Positions 9,139 to 18,245 are shown, counted from the stretch's first letter. The stretch: DNA of 64,000 nt from Antarcticirhabdus aurantiaca (GCF_009765365.1 NZ_VTOM01000002.1:186001-250000), one strand, 5' to 3'. Numbers and translations are program-made. Notes: generated by a model from the sequence alone, not told the origin.

Positions 9139-9912
9139 TCAGCGGATGTCGGCGCCGATCCACTTCATCGAGATCGCCTCGTAGGTCCCGTCGGCCATCA
9201 TGTCGTCGAGCGCCTTCTGCATGGCGGCGGCGAGCTCGGGGTTGTCCTTGCGGATCGCGATCCCGATCTCGAACTTGGGCAGGCGCTCGTCCTTGATCTG
9301 GGCGATCGGGGCGTCGTTCTTGCGGATGGCTACGAGGACGGGGACGTCGTCGGTGACGAAGGCGTCGACGCGGCCCGCCGAGAGGTCGAGGATCATCTCG
9401 GGTAGGCCCTTGTAGGTGCGGACCTCGAAGCGGTTTTGGTCGCGCACCCACTTCTCGGCCACCTCGCCGAGGATCACGCCGACCGTCTTGCCCTCGAGGC
9501 TGTCGAGGGACTCGTAGGCACCGCCTTTCTGGACGAAGAGCCCGATGCCCGAGTGGTAGTAGGGGCCGACGAAGGCGACCGCCTTCTTGCGTTCGTCGGT
9601 GATCCCCATCGACCCGACGATCGTGTCGTAGCGTCCGGTCACGAGGCCCGCGATGATGCCGTCCCAGGCGGTGGTGACGATCTCCGGCTGGACGCCGAGG
9701 CGACGGGCGATCTCGGAGCCGATGTCGACGTCGAAGCCGACGACCTGGTTGGACTCGTCCACGAAGCTGAATGGCGGGAACGCGCCGGAGAGAGCGACGG
9801 AGAGCTTGCCCGCTTCCTTGATGGTCGCCAGGTCGTCGGCCCGCGCCGCCGCGGTGCCGAAGAACAGGCCAGCCGCAAGGAGCGCTGCCGCCGACATCCT
9901 GAAAATGCTCAT
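9139..9912 (-). CDS. amino-acid ABC transporter substrate-binding protein
   Basis: The 257-residue protein starts at 9912 (MSIFRMSAAALLAAGLF) with a Sec signal peptide of about 25 residues ending ARADD. The mature part is a family-3 extracellular solute-binding protein: GAFPPFSFVDESNQVVGFDV, GRYDTIVGSMGIT, then the second lobe. The open frame extends further upstream, but only this start gives a signal peptide. It is the first gene of the catabolic operon and determines ligand specificity, which I cannot read from sequence. Confidence 0.93.
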   Translation of the reverse strand: MSIFRMSAAALLAAGLFFGTAAARADDLATIKEAGKLSVALSGAFPPFSFVDESNQVVGFDVDIGSEIARRLGVQPEIVTTAWDGIIAGLVTGRYDTIVGSMGITDERKKAVAFVGPYYHSGIGLFVQKGGAYESLDSLEGKTVGVILGEVAEKWVRDQNRFEVRTYKGLPEMILDLSAGRVDAFVTDDVPVLVAIRKNDAPIAQIKDERLPKFEIGIAIRKDNPELAAAMQKALDDMMADGTYEAISMKWIGADIR

Positions 9913-10156
9913 GCTTTCCTCCCGTGTCGGCCCGGACGGATGCGCCGGGCATGGCCGATCGGTGCCGGGCCGCCGAGCGTCCGGAGGACGGGTCGGGCGG
10001 CGGGCATCCTGATCCTTGGGGCGCTCCTCGCGGGCGCCTGGTTTGGTGTGATGGGGAAAGTTAACGAGAGGCAGAGTTGCTGGATAGCAAGCAAAGTGCT
10101 GGAAAAGAGAGAATTCTGCCGAAACCGGCACCCACTCCGACGAAAAGGGAAACGAC
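9913..10156. promoter_or_regulatory. divergent control region between the ABC operon and the Lrp gene
   Basis: These 244 bp separate two divergent genes and must contain both promoters. The part nearest the Lrp gene (10040-10140) is locally AT-richer than its surroundings, as expected for Lrp binding. I could not assign individual -35/-10 boxes or operators with confidence. Confidence 0.4.
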
Positions 10157-10573
10157 TTGGACGATCTCGACGCGAAGCTAGTCGCCGAACTGCGGATCAA
10201 CGGACGCGCCTCGGTTCCCGAACTCGCCCAGCTCCTCGGGGTGGCGCGCGCGACCGCGCAGAAGCGCCTCGACCGCCTCGTCGCCAACGGCGACATCAAG
10301 GGGTTCACGGTCAGGCTGAGGGACGACGTCGGGAACGACGGCATCCGCGCCTTCATGCTGATCGAGATGCGTGTGTCGCCCATCCGCCCGACGATCGCCG
10401 CGATCAAGCGGATACCGGGCGTCGTCACGCTCTCCAACACGAACGGCATATGGGACATGATTGCCGAGCTTCAGGTCCCGACGTTGCCGGAGCTCAACCA
10501 GGTCATGGCGACCATCCGCGCGCTGGACGGGGTCCAGAAGAGCGAGACATTCATCATGCTCGGCCCTGCCTGA
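10157..10573 (+). CDS. Lrp/AsnC-family transcriptional regulator
   Basis: This 138-residue protein has an N-terminal AsnC helix-turn-helix (LDAKLVAELRINGRASVPE, then LAQLLGVARATAQKRLDRLV) and a C-terminal RAM/ligand-binding domain (AFMLIEMRVSPIRPTIAAIK). The start is TTG at 10157, with AAAGGGA about 8 bases upstream as ribosome-binding site. It is transcribed divergently from the amino-acid ABC operon and probably controls it in response to an amino acid; the LacI gene at the other end would be a second regulator. Confidence 0.88.
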   Translation: MDDLDAKLVAELRINGRASVPELAQLLGVARATAQKRLDRLVANGDIKGFTVRLRDDVGNDGIRAFMLIEMRVSPIRPTIAAIKRIPGVVTLSNTNGIWDMIAELQVPTLPELNQVMATIRALDGVQKSETFIMLGPA

Positions 10574-10732
10574 ACGCTCGGCAGCTTCCCGCGGCGCGAT
10601 CTCCCTGCCAGGGTCGCTGACGCTGCCTGTGATGACCTGGACTGCGCTGGCGGGGTCGCCGGCATGCGAGCGAGAGCGAGGATCGATCGGATGCGAGGGG
10701 CCCGGGAACGAACCCTTGCGCCTGAAAACAAA

Positions 10733-10771
10733 GCACCGCCGGAGCGATGGCGGGCATCGCTCCGGCGGTGC
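10733..10771 (-). terminator. intrinsic terminator of the DMT transporter gene
   Basis: A perfect 17-bp inverted repeat (GCACCGCCGGAGCGATG and its complement) surrounds a 5-base loop. Read on the minus strand it is followed by TTTGTTTTC. It starts about 40 bp after the stop of the minus-strand transporter gene. On the plus strand no U-run follows, so it serves the minus strand mainly. Confidence 0.85.
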
Positions 10772-10813
10772 TGGGATGAACTGGCCTCGCAGGCGGCGGA
10801 TGCCGCGCGAGGC

Positions 10814-11764
10814 TCACTCGTGCGGCACGGCCTCCTCGGGCACGCGGCGGTTGGCGACCGCGAGCGCGAGCCCGGCCAGGATCAGGACGACGCCGACGAC
10901 GAACAGGGCCCCGAGCCGGTCGCCGAATAGGACGGACGCCGCGCCGATGCCGAACACGGGCTGGAGGTACTGGACGCTCGCGGCCACCCGCGCCGGGACG
11001 TTGCGCAGGATGTAGAGCCACAGGAGGAGGCCCGCGACCGTCACCATGACGCCGAGGTAGGCGGCCATCCAGAGGGACAGCGCCGTGATCTGGAAGGAGG
11101 TGTGCGTCAGTTCCCAGCCTGCCATGGGCAGGATGGCGACAAGGCCGGCAAGGGCGTTCCAGGCCGCGACGGGCATCATCCCGTAGACCTCGGTCAGCTC
11201 CGCGCTCCAGATGTAGTAGAAGGCGATCGCCACGGCCGACACCAGCATCCATGCGACGCCGCTGGCGGTCGTGCTGGCTCCCTCGGGGGCGTCCGATCCG
11301 GTGCCGATCGCGACCAGGGCGATCCCGGCGAAGGCGGCGAACAGCCCGAGCCACTGGCGGGGCGCCACGGGTTGCTTGAGGCGGAAGGCGGCGAAGACGA
11401 CGATGAAGACGGGGATGGTCGCGGAGATGATCGTCCCGGCCGAGGCCGAGGTGCCGGCGACGCCGAAGGACTGGGCGACGTTGCCGAGGCTGATGCCCAT
11501 GACGCCGAGGGCCACGATGCTGGGCACGGCCCGCAGCGGCACCCGCAGGCGGCCGGCCGCCAGGATCAGGAGAAGGGGCACGGCGACCAGGAAGCGCACT
11601 GCGGTGAGCGTCAGCGGCGGCAGCGCCTCGAGGGCCAGCTTCGTGGCCGGGATGGACAGGCCCCACATGACGGCCAGGAAGAGCATGGCGCAGACGTTGC
11701 GCGCGCTGAGGCTGCTGCGCGACGCGGTAAGGCTGACATCTGCACGCATGGCGTGGTCGCTCAT
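10814..11764 (-). CDS. EamA-family (DMT superfamily) metabolite exporter
   Basis: The 316-residue protein has about ten transmembrane helices arranged as two EamA repeats (FLAVMWGLSIPATKLALEAL near the N-terminus; the second begins near GVAWMLVSAVAIAFYYIW). DMT transporters of this type usually export amino acids or other small metabolites across the inner membrane. A divergent Lrp-type regulator 146 bp away fits amino-acid efflux; the substrate is not determinable. Confidence 0.88.
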   Translation of the reverse strand: MSDHAMRADVSLTASRSSLSARNVCAMLFLAVMWGLSIPATKLALEALPPLTLTAVRFLVAVPLLLILAAGRLRVPLRAVPSIVALGVMGISLGNVAQSFGVAGTSASAGTIISATIPVFIVVFAAFRLKQPVAPRQWLGLFAAFAGIALVAIGTGSDAPEGASTTASGVAWMLVSAVAIAFYYIWSAELTEVYGMMPVAAWNALAGLVAILPMAGWELTHTSFQITALSLWMAAYLGVMVTVAGLLLWLYILRNVPARVAASVQYLQPVFGIGAASVLFGDRLGALFVVGVVLILAGLALAVANRRVPEEAVPHE

Positions 11765-11910
11765 CGTCGATCCCTGTTCTGGAACGCGCCCAAGCTACCA
11801 TGAGACTCCCTCGCGGCGATTTCTTATTAGACCGGGATGGCGTGCCTAGATTATCTGGGAGGCGTCAGCGAAGAAATCGGCTGACCCAATAGACGTTCGA
11901 CGGCTTCCGG
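11765..11910. promoter_or_regulatory. divergent promoter region, DMT exporter / Lrp regulator
   Basis: This 146-bp gap separates the two divergent genes and includes an AT-rich patch near 11820-11850. A binding site for the adjacent Lrp protein is expected here by analogy with other exporter/Lrp pairs. I cannot mark the operator precisely. Confidence 0.4.
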
Positions 11911-12387
11911 ATGCAAAGCTTCACCCTCGACGCCATCGATCGGCGCATCCTCAGGATCCTCCAGCGCGACAGCCTGATCGCGAACCAGGATCTGGCGCAG
12001 GAGGTCGGGCTCTCGCCTCCCGCCTGCCTGAAGCGGGTACGTCGGCTGCGCTCGACAGGGGCGATCCGCCGGACCGTCTCGATCCTCTCGCCCGACGCCC
12101 TCGGCTATCCGTTGACGACCGTCATCAGGGTCAAGCTGGCGCTGCCGATCGTCGAGGCGGCGAAGTCGTTCGAGGCGGCCATGGCAGAGCAGCCCCGCGT
12201 CTTCCAGTGCATGATGGTCGCCGGCGACTTCGACTACATCCTTCTCGTGCGCAGCCGCGACGTCGGCGACTACCAGGCCTTCGCCCGCGGCGTCCTGGCC
12301 GTCACGCCTGGCATCCAGTCCTACGCGAGCGAGATCGTCCTGACAGTCACGAAGGATACTACCGAGATCCCGGTCGACGACAGGTGA
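11911..12387 (+). CDS. Lrp/AsnC-family transcriptional regulator
   Basis: The 158-residue protein has an Lrp helix-turn-helix (LDAIDRRILRILQRDSLI, LAQEVGLSPPACLKRVRRL) followed by the RAM domain with the conserved FQCMMVAGDFDYILLV segment. It is typical in length for the family and paralogous to the regulator at 10157. It is divergent from the EamA exporter and probably activates it when its amino-acid ligand accumulates. Confidence 0.9.
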   Translation: MQSFTLDAIDRRILRILQRDSLIANQDLAQEVGLSPPACLKRVRRLRSTGAIRRTVSILSPDALGYPLTTVIRVKLALPIVEAAKSFEAAMAEQPRVFQCMMVAGDFDYILLVRSRDVGDYQAFARGVLAVTPGIQSYASEIVLTVTKDTTEIPVDDR

Positions 12388-12491
12388 CGTCATCCAGCGG
12401 TATGGATTGGATTGGAGTTGCCGGACCACTGACCACCCACAATGAAGGCTATGAAGCAAATAGAGGAAGCATCTTCACGTCCTCAAAGGGT

Positions 12492-12507
12492 GGAAGAACG
12501 AACCCGC
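12492..12507 (+). repeat. left inverted repeat of IS91-type element
   Basis: GGAAGAACGAACCCGC; its exact reverse complement lies at 14995-15010 beyond the transposase gene. It holds a GAAC tetranucleotide typical of IS91 target or end sequences. Confidence 0.6.
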
Positions 12508-12627
12508 TTCCGCGGGAGGGGCGGCGGCTTCGTCGTCGGCGGACTGATGCGAGCGCGCTGCGCTGATTGAGCGATGCCCGGCTGCGGGCGGACGATCCTG
12601 GCTCCTTCATCCTGACGGAGCCTTCCG

Positions 12628-13539
12628 ATGACGACCTCCCTCGTTCCCGCCGCTACCTCGATAAGTCCGTTGCGGCAGCGCCTGATCGCCGACATGACGA
12701 TGCGGCGCTTCTCGGCCGAGACGCAGCGCAACTACCTGCGCGAAGTCGGGCGCCTGGCCTCCTTCCTCGGGCGCTCGCCCGACACGGCCAGCCTCGAGGA
12801 CCTGCGCCGCTTCCAGATCGCCCTTCAAGAGGCGGGCCTCGGCGTGCCGACGATGAACGCCGTCGTCTCGGCGCTGCGCTTCTTCTTCGTCCACACGATC
12901 GACAGGCCCGATCTTGCCCGCAGGCTGGTGCGGCTGCGCTATCCTCGTAGCCTGCCCGACGTGCTCAGCCCCGAGGAGGTGCGCCGCCTGCTCGGCGCCA
13001 CCGTCTGTTTGAAGCATCTGACGGCGCTCTCGGTCGCCTACGGGGCGGGCCTGCGCGTCGCCGAGGTGGCGAGCTTGAAGGTCGGCGACATCGACTCCAC
13101 CCGGATGCTGCTGCGCGTCGAGCGCGGCAAGGGCGGGCGCGACCGCAACGCCATGCTGTCCGCCGACCTTCTCGCCCTCCTGCGCGAGTGGTGGGTGGAG
13201 GGACATCGGCAGGGCATCCTGCATCGCGTGGGCTGGCTGTTCCCTGGTCAGAGCTGGGCCCGGCCCATCTCGACGCGGCAACTTCACCGCATCGTCGTCG
13301 AGGCGGCACGGGCGGCCGGGATTCCCAAGCGCGTCGGGCCGCATACGCTGCGCCATTCCTTTGCCACGCACCTGCTCGAGGACGGCGTCGACATCCGCGT
13401 CATCCAGGTCCTGCTCGGCCACGCCAAGCTCGACACCACCGCGCTCTACGCCAAGGTCGCGGTCCGCACGGTGCGGGCCGTCGTCAGCCCGCTTGATCGC
13501 CTCGCCCTGGTTCCCCGCGAGGAGGCCGCGCCCGGCTGA
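12628..13539 (+). CDS. tyrosine recombinase of IS91-type element
   Basis: The 303-residue protein has an N-terminal SAM-like core-binding domain (residues 20-100, MTMRRFSAETQRNYLREVG) and a C-terminal catalytic domain. The active-site residues are visible: Arg in AYGAGLRVAEV, His and Arg in HTLRHSFATHLL, His in LLGHAKLDTT and the nucleophile in TALYAKV. The stop lies 4 bp before the Y1 transposase start, so the two are translated as a unit. Such accessory recombinases accompany several IS91-like elements; their precise role is uncertain. Confidence 0.88.
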   Translation: MTTSLVPAATSISPLRQRLIADMTMRRFSAETQRNYLREVGRLASFLGRSPDTASLEDLRRFQIALQEAGLGVPTMNAVVSALRFFFVHTIDRPDLARRLVRLRYPRSLPDVLSPEEVRRLLGATVCLKHLTALSVAYGAGLRVAEVASLKVGDIDSTRMLLRVERGKGGRDRNAMLSADLLALLREWWVEGHRQGILHRVGWLFPGQSWARPISTRQLHRIVVEAARAAGIPKRVGPHTLRHSFATHLLEDGVDIRVIQVLLGHAKLDTTALYAKVAVRTVRAVVSPLDRLALVPREEAAPG

Positions 13540-13543
13540 AGCG

Positions 13544-14749
13544 ATGTCCGCCTCGATCGAGGTCGCCGACATCCTGCGCGTCGCTGGACCCGCGTTCCGG
13601 GCGAGCCGTGCCGGACATCTCAGCCTGGCGGAGCAGAAGGTCATGTCGGCGATCGAGGCCTGCCGCACCGCCGCTCTCGGCGGTCATGTCGAGGGCTGTG
13701 ACACGTGCGGCCATCTGCGGATCGCCTACAACTCCTGCCGCAACCGGCACTGTCCGCGGTGCCAGGGCGCGGCGGCCCGCGACTGGCTGGCCGAGCGACA
13801 GGCCGACCTCCTGCCGGTCGGATACTTCCACGTCGTCTTCACGCTGCCCGCCGAGATCGGTAGCGTCGCGTTCCAGAACAAGCGGGCCGTCTACGACCTC
13901 CTGTTCCAGGCAGCGTCGCGGACCATGACGACGATCGCCGCCGATCCGAAGCATCTGGGTGCCCGCATCGGCCTGACCGCCGTGCTCCACACCTGGGGCT
14001 CGGCCATGACCCACCATCCCCACATCCACATGATCGTGCCCGGCGGCGGCCTGTCGCCGGACGGATCGCGCTGGATCGCCTCGCGTCCCGCCTTCTTCCT
14101 GCCCGTGCGCGTGCTCGGCGCCCTGTTCCGCCGCCTCTTCCTCGAAGGGCTTGCTGCTCTCCACAAGACGGCCAAGCTCGCCTTCCACGGCGCGCTCGCC
14201 CACCTCGCCGATCCACGCGCCTTCGCTCGTCATCTCGTCCCGGCGCGCCGCAAACGCTGGGTCGTCTACGCCATGCCGCCCTTCGCGGGGCCGCAGGCCG
14301 TTCTGGCCTACCTGTCGAGCTACACCCACCGCGTCGCCATCTCGTCGCGGCGCATCATCGCCTTCGACGGCCGCTCCGTCACCTTCCGCGTCAAGGACTA
14401 CCGCCAGGACGGCGCCGCCCGCCACCGCACCCTGACGCTGGAGGCGGGCGAGTTCATCCGACGCTTCCTGCTCCACGTCCTGCCGCGCGGCTTCCATCGC
14501 ATCCGGCACTACGGGTTCCTCACCGGGCCGAACCGCAAGGCCGGCCTCGATCGCATCCGCGAGCTGCTCGGCCCACCGCCTTCGCCCGAACCCGCTACCA
14601 CGGCACCGGACAAGCCCGAGCCGCGCGACGTCCGGCCGCCTTGCCCGTGCTGCGGCGGAGCGATGCGCGTCATCGGTACCCTCCTGCGATGGCGCCAGCC
14701 GCGAGGACCGCCGCCGCACCCGCCACCGAACCGGAATGGATCGCCATGA
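13544..14749 (+). CDS. IS91-family Y1 (HUH) transposase
   Basis: The 401-residue product starts at ATG 13544, 4 bp after the recombinase stop. It has an N-terminal zinc-binding domain (CDTCGHLRIAYNSCRNRHCP, about residues 52-71), the HUH motif (HHPHIHMIVPGG, about 162-173) and the YLSSYTHRVAIS segment that holds the catalytic tyrosine. This architecture belongs to rolling-circle IS91 transposases. The C-terminus has a further cysteine pair (CPCCGG). The gene looks intact. Confidence 0.9.
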   Translation: MSASIEVADILRVAGPAFRASRAGHLSLAEQKVMSAIEACRTAALGGHVEGCDTCGHLRIAYNSCRNRHCPRCQGAAARDWLAERQADLLPVGYFHVVFTLPAEIGSVAFQNKRAVYDLLFQAASRTMTTIAADPKHLGARIGLTAVLHTWGSAMTHHPHIHMIVPGGGLSPDGSRWIASRPAFFLPVRVLGALFRRLFLEGLAALHKTAKLAFHGALAHLADPRAFARHLVPARRKRWVVYAMPPFAGPQAVLAYLSSYTHRVAISSRRIIAFDGRSVTFRVKDYRQDGAARHRTLTLEAGEFIRRFLLHVLPRGFHRIRHYGFLTGPNRKAGLDRIRELLGPPPSPEPATTAPDKPEPRDVRPPCPCCGGAMRVIGTLLRWRQPRGPPPHPPPNRNGSP

Positions 14750-15109
14750 TCCGGCATCGCATGACATCCGCATCCGCCCCGAGCAGCACGCTCCCGGGGA
14801 GATTCGCGTGCGGCCATCGTGTCGGCACGAGCTGCCGCCGGCCCATGGTCGGAGAACCAAAGGCCCGCTCGCCGTCGTCGGCGGCAGCCTCACATGTCCG
14901 CCGCCACCGGCAACCGGTCCCGCCCGATGGTCGTCGCGGCCGACCCCGGCACGACCCTCAGCCCAAAACCCCATAGCTCACCGACCAGCATCCCGCGGGT
15001 TCGTTCTTCCGCGACTTTCGTACGCCTCGCGGCGCCCGAAACTCTTCAGGAAAGGCGACCGTCGGCTTTTCGGCAAGAAGTCTTCATAGCTGCCGTTGAG
15101 TTTATGCCC
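14750..15109. other. noncoding tail of the IS91-type element and flank
   Basis: No plausible gene is present in these 360 bp. The first 260 bp lie between the transposase stop and the inferred element end at 15010. The remaining 100 bp separate that end from the stop of the AraC gene. Confidence 0.5.
14995..15010 (-). repeat. right inverted repeat of IS91-type element
   Basis: The reverse complement of GGAAGAACGAACCCGC, matching 12492-12507 without mismatch. A CCCGCGGG palindrome overlaps its inner edge. Confidence 0.6.
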
Positions 15110-16075
15110 TCACCGAGCGAATGAGCGACCTGTGGGTTCCAATCTTTCGTCGGAGTAGCGGGCGGTGCTGGGCGCGATCCCGAACCGCTGGCGGAAAGCC
15201 TTGGCGAAGTGGCTGAGGTTCGAGAAGCCGGTCTGCGAGGCGGCGTCGGTGACGCTGCGGCCGGCTTCCAGGAGCCGATAGGCTGCCTGGAGGCGCTGCT
15301 CCTTCAGATAGGCGTGGGGCGGCAGGCCGGCGAGATCGCGGAAGCCCTGCTTCAGCTTGCGCTGGTTGAGGCCGACGGCCTGCGCGAGGCGGGGGATCGA
15401 CCAGTCGCCGGCGAAGTCCTCGTCGAGGATCGTCCGCGCTCTCTCGACGCGTCGGCGGTCGGCCGGCGCGGGAAGGGCGAAGGCGACCCGCGCCGGCGCC
15501 TCCACGAGCCGGGTGAGTTCCGACAGGACGTCGATTCCTCGCGCCAGCATGGAGAGCCGCCGGGCGAGTCCCGGCGGCAGCGGGCACCGGGCGACGTCGG
15601 CCGCGATGCGCATCAGGTTCGGGCTGGCCCGGAAGCCGAGGAGGATTGCGCTCGACGGATCGGACGCGGTCATGCTCAGGCGGCGGGCGCTGGAGAACGG
15701 GCTCTCGCCAATCCGCTCCAGAAAGCCCGCCGCGTAGCGGAAGTCGACGCAGACGAGGCTCTGGTCGCCCGCGAAGGCGTTCTCGCCGGATGCTGGACCG
15801 TCGCTGGCGAAGAGCACCGCGCTTCCCGCCCGAACCCGGAGCGAGTCGCCGCCGTCGAGGGCCAGGACGCCCTCGCCGCACAGGAACACCGCCACCGAAA
15901 AGGCCGCCGGCCCCTCGGTGCGGAACCGGACGGGACGGGTGACTTCCGCCTCCACGACGTAGATCCCGAGATCGTCCGACGGCCGCTCGCAGCGGATGGG
16001 CAGGCTCGGCCCGAGCCGCTCGATCTGAGGGTCGAGGAAGCGCTCGGGCGAAGGGTGAGCGCTCACGGGCTTCAT
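15110..16075 (-). CDS. AraC-family transcriptional regulator (PchR-like)
   Basis: The 321-residue protein has a variable N-terminal sensor domain and a C-terminal AraC DNA-binding domain with two helix-turn-helix motifs (SIPRLAQAVGLNQRKLKQGF and VTDAASQTGFSNLSHFAKAF). Domain layout and the position next to a TonB receptor match PchR-type regulators, which activate siderophore receptor genes when the ferric siderophore is present. It is divergent from the receptor gene with 115 bp between them. Confidence 0.88.
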   Translation of the reverse strand: MKPVSAHPSPERFLDPQIERLGPSLPIRCERPSDDLGIYVVEAEVTRPVRFRTEGPAAFSVAVFLCGEGVLALDGGDSLRVRAGSAVLFASDGPASGENAFAGDQSLVCVDFRYAAGFLERIGESPFSSARRLSMTASDPSSAILLGFRASPNLMRIAADVARCPLPPGLARRLSMLARGIDVLSELTRLVEAPARVAFALPAPADRRRVERARTILDEDFAGDWSIPRLAQAVGLNQRKLKQGFRDLAGLPPHAYLKEQRLQAAYRLLEAGRSVTDAASQTGFSNLSHFAKAFRQRFGIAPSTARYSDERLEPTGRSFAR

Positions 16076-16190
16076 CCCATAACTTGAGTGCTATAATCCT
16101 GTTTTCGTCCATAGCCGTCCCGGAACCGTTAGCCAAGCATGCCCGGCGAGGCGAAGGAGAACCATCGTCCGTCAGCTCCGGTTCGCGTCC
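16076..16190. promoter_or_regulatory. divergent promoter region, AraC / TonB receptor
   Basis: The 115-bp gap includes TATAAT at 16092-16097 on the plus strand, a possible -10 box for the receptor operon with a leader of about 85 bases. No clear -35 match precedes it, which suits an activator-dependent promoter. A Fur box was not evident. Confidence 0.4.
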
Positions 16191-18245
16191 ATGTCAATCC
16201 GCTTGCCCCGCCTCCTCCTGACCGTGCCGTTCGGCTTCGCCGCCCTTTCGCCCGCCCATGCTCAAGAGGGCGGCGAGACGATCATGCTGGACACCGTCAC
16301 CATCACCTCCTCGAAACGGCCTCAGGCGCTGGAGCGGGCCGATGCGGCGGTCTCGGTCGCGACCGGCGAGGAGTTGGCGGCGCGCAACGTCTCGACCGTC
16401 CAGGATCTGGAGAAGGTCTTTCCGGGCCTGAAGATCAACACGCGCGGCAACCGGACCTATGCGAACTTCACTGTGCGCGGGATCTCGTCGCCGGACTTCT
16501 TCAGCCCGTCCGTGCAGGTCTATGTCGACGGCGTTCCCCAGCCGCCCTCCGCCTATTCGCAGCCTCTGATCGACGTCAAGCGCGTCGAGTTCGTGCGCGG
16601 GCCGCAGGGCACGCTCTACGGCGGCAACGCGCTGGCCGGCGTCATCAACATCATCACCCGCAAGCCGGATGCCGACCGCTTCTACGTCCAGGGCACGGCG
16701 GGCAACCGCGCGGCCGGGGCGGAGATCGGCGGCACGCGCGTCCTCGTTCCGGGGTCAACCTATCTCGACTTCGCGCTCGGCGGCGAGCGACGCTTCGGCC
16801 GCATCGACGACGTCTCGACGGGCGACGACGACATCGATACCGCGCGTGATCTCACCGGGCGCGCGAGCCTGCGCTACGCGCCGGACGGCGGCGGTTTCGA
16901 CGCGACCTTCAGCGTCTCGAAGGAAAGGCTGCACTCGCACGAGGAACTCTACCTCTTCGGAGACGGCGTCGAGGACTTGGAGTACCAGAGCGCTCTCTAC
17001 GGTCCCCGGCCGGATCTGACGCGCGATCTCACCACCGCCTCGGCGCAGATGAACTGGCGGCTCGACGGCTGGACCCTGTCGAGCCTCTCCTCTTTCACCC
17101 GCTCCGACATCGGCCGGGACTTCCCCGGCATGGTGCCGAACTTCCTCTTCGCGTGGCCGCAGGACGAGAAGACCTACAGCCAGGAGCTTCGCGCCGCCTA
17201 CGAGGGCGACGGTCCCGTCTCGGGCCTCCTCGGCCTCTGGTACCAGCACGACGACTTCGAAAGCCGCAAGAACGCCTTTCCGGGCTTCTACGGCGAGTCC
17301 GTCAACCGCGTCCGGTCCGACGCGGCGGCGGCCTTCGGCGAGGCGACGTGGCAGGCGAGCGACCGCCTCGCCCTCACCGCCGGCGCCCGTCTCAGCTACG
17401 ACGCGCCCTCGATCGACGCGCGGCGCGCCGACACCTTCGGCACGGGCTTCGGCTTCGACTTCGAGCGCGACGCGGATTATACCGACATCCAGCCGAAGAT
17501 CGCCATCGGCTACCAGATCACCGACGCGACGCGGCTCTACGCGACGGTGGCCCGCGGCTACAAGCCGGGCGGCTTCAACCACTCCGTCTCGTCGCTCGTC
17601 GACGCCGAGCCCTACGAGCCGGAAACCGCGATCAACTACGAGGCCGGCGTGAAGTCGATCGGCCTCCTCGACGGGCGCCTCGACCTGACGCTCGCGGCCT
17701 ATCTCATCACGTCGAAGGACAAGCAGATCTATGTCGGCCCGATCGGCCAGCAAACGATCCGCAATGCCGGCGAGGCGGAAAGCAAGGGCGTCGAGATCGA
17801 GGCGGCCTTTCGCCCGACCGATGCGCTGACGCTGACCGGCAACCTCGCGCTCGGCCGCTCGCGCTTCACCGACTTCGTCGACCGGGCCGCCGGCATCTCC
17901 TACGACGGCAAGACCGTCCCCTACGCGCCGGACGTCACGGGCCGCCTCCTCGCGAGCTGGCTCCTGCCGCAGGAGGCGATCCCCGCCGATATCACCCTCT
18001 CCGGCGGCCTCAACTATGCCGGCCGCACCTATTTCGACGAGGCGAACCTCGCGGACCAGCCGGCGGTCGCCACCATCGACGCCGGACTCGACCTCGACTT
18101 CCGCAACGGCCTGACGGCCAAGCTCTTCGCCCTGAACATCGCCGACGAGATCGTACGCACCTCCGGCTACGTCGCCGGCGGCCGGCAGTTCTCGACCGTC
18201 GACACCGGACGCAGCTTCGGCATCACGCTGCGCAAGGAGTTCTGA
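16191..18245 (+). CDS. TonB-dependent siderophore receptor
   Basis: This 684-residue outer-membrane protein begins with a signal peptide (MSIRLPRLLLTVPFGFAALS, cleavage near AHAQ). A TonB-box-like segment (LDTVTITSSK) and the plug domain follow (FVRGPQGTLYGGNALAGVIN). The beta-barrel ends in a terminal phenylalanine (ITLRKEF), as required for BAM insertion. It is the first gene of a plus-strand operon with an MFS importer and a flavoenzyme. It most likely imports a ferric siderophore; which one is unknown. Confidence 0.92.
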   Translation: MSIRLPRLLLTVPFGFAALSPAHAQEGGETIMLDTVTITSSKRPQALERADAAVSVATGEELAARNVSTVQDLEKVFPGLKINTRGNRTYANFTVRGISSPDFFSPSVQVYVDGVPQPPSAYSQPLIDVKRVEFVRGPQGTLYGGNALAGVINIITRKPDADRFYVQGTAGNRAAGAEIGGTRVLVPGSTYLDFALGGERRFGRIDDVSTGDDDIDTARDLTGRASLRYAPDGGGFDATFSVSKERLHSHEELYLFGDGVEDLEYQSALYGPRPDLTRDLTTASAQMNWRLDGWTLSSLSSFTRSDIGRDFPGMVPNFLFAWPQDEKTYSQELRAAYEGDGPVSGLLGLWYQHDDFESRKNAFPGFYGESVNRVRSDAAAAFGEATWQASDRLALTAGARLSYDAPSIDARRADTFGTGFGFDFERDADYTDIQPKIAIGYQITDATRLYATVARGYKPGGFNHSVSSLVDAEPYEPETAINYEAGVKSIGLLDGRLDLTLAAYLITSKDKQIYVGPIGQQTIRNAGEAESKGVEIEAAFRPTDALTLTGNLALGRSRFTDFVDRAAGISYDGKTVPYAPDVTGRLLASWLLPQEAIPADITLSGGLNYAGRTYFDEANLADQPAVATIDAGLDLDFRNGLTAKLFALNIADEIVRTSGYVAGGRQFSTVDTGRSFGITLRKEF

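Larger units (their letters stand above)
12492..15010 (+). mobile_element. IS91-type element with tyrosine recombinase and Y1 transposase
   Basis: The two plus-strand genes inside (recombinase 12628-13539, Y1 transposase 13544-14749) are the standard pair of a subset of IS91-family elements. A 16-bp inverted repeat, GGAAGAACGAACCCGC, is found at 12492-12507 and inverted at 14995-15010. It contains the GAAC tetranucleotide associated with IS91 insertion. A small hairpin (CCCGC, loop TTCC, GCGGG) lies just inside the left repeat at 12503-12516. I infer that these repeats mark the element ends (about 2.5 kb); IS91 elements make no target duplication, so this cannot be cross-checked that way. Confidence 0.65.

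Noticed and set aside
9913-10458. Longer start for the ABC binding protein
   Set aside because: The upstream part crosses the divergent Lrp gene; only ATG 9912 gives a signal peptide.
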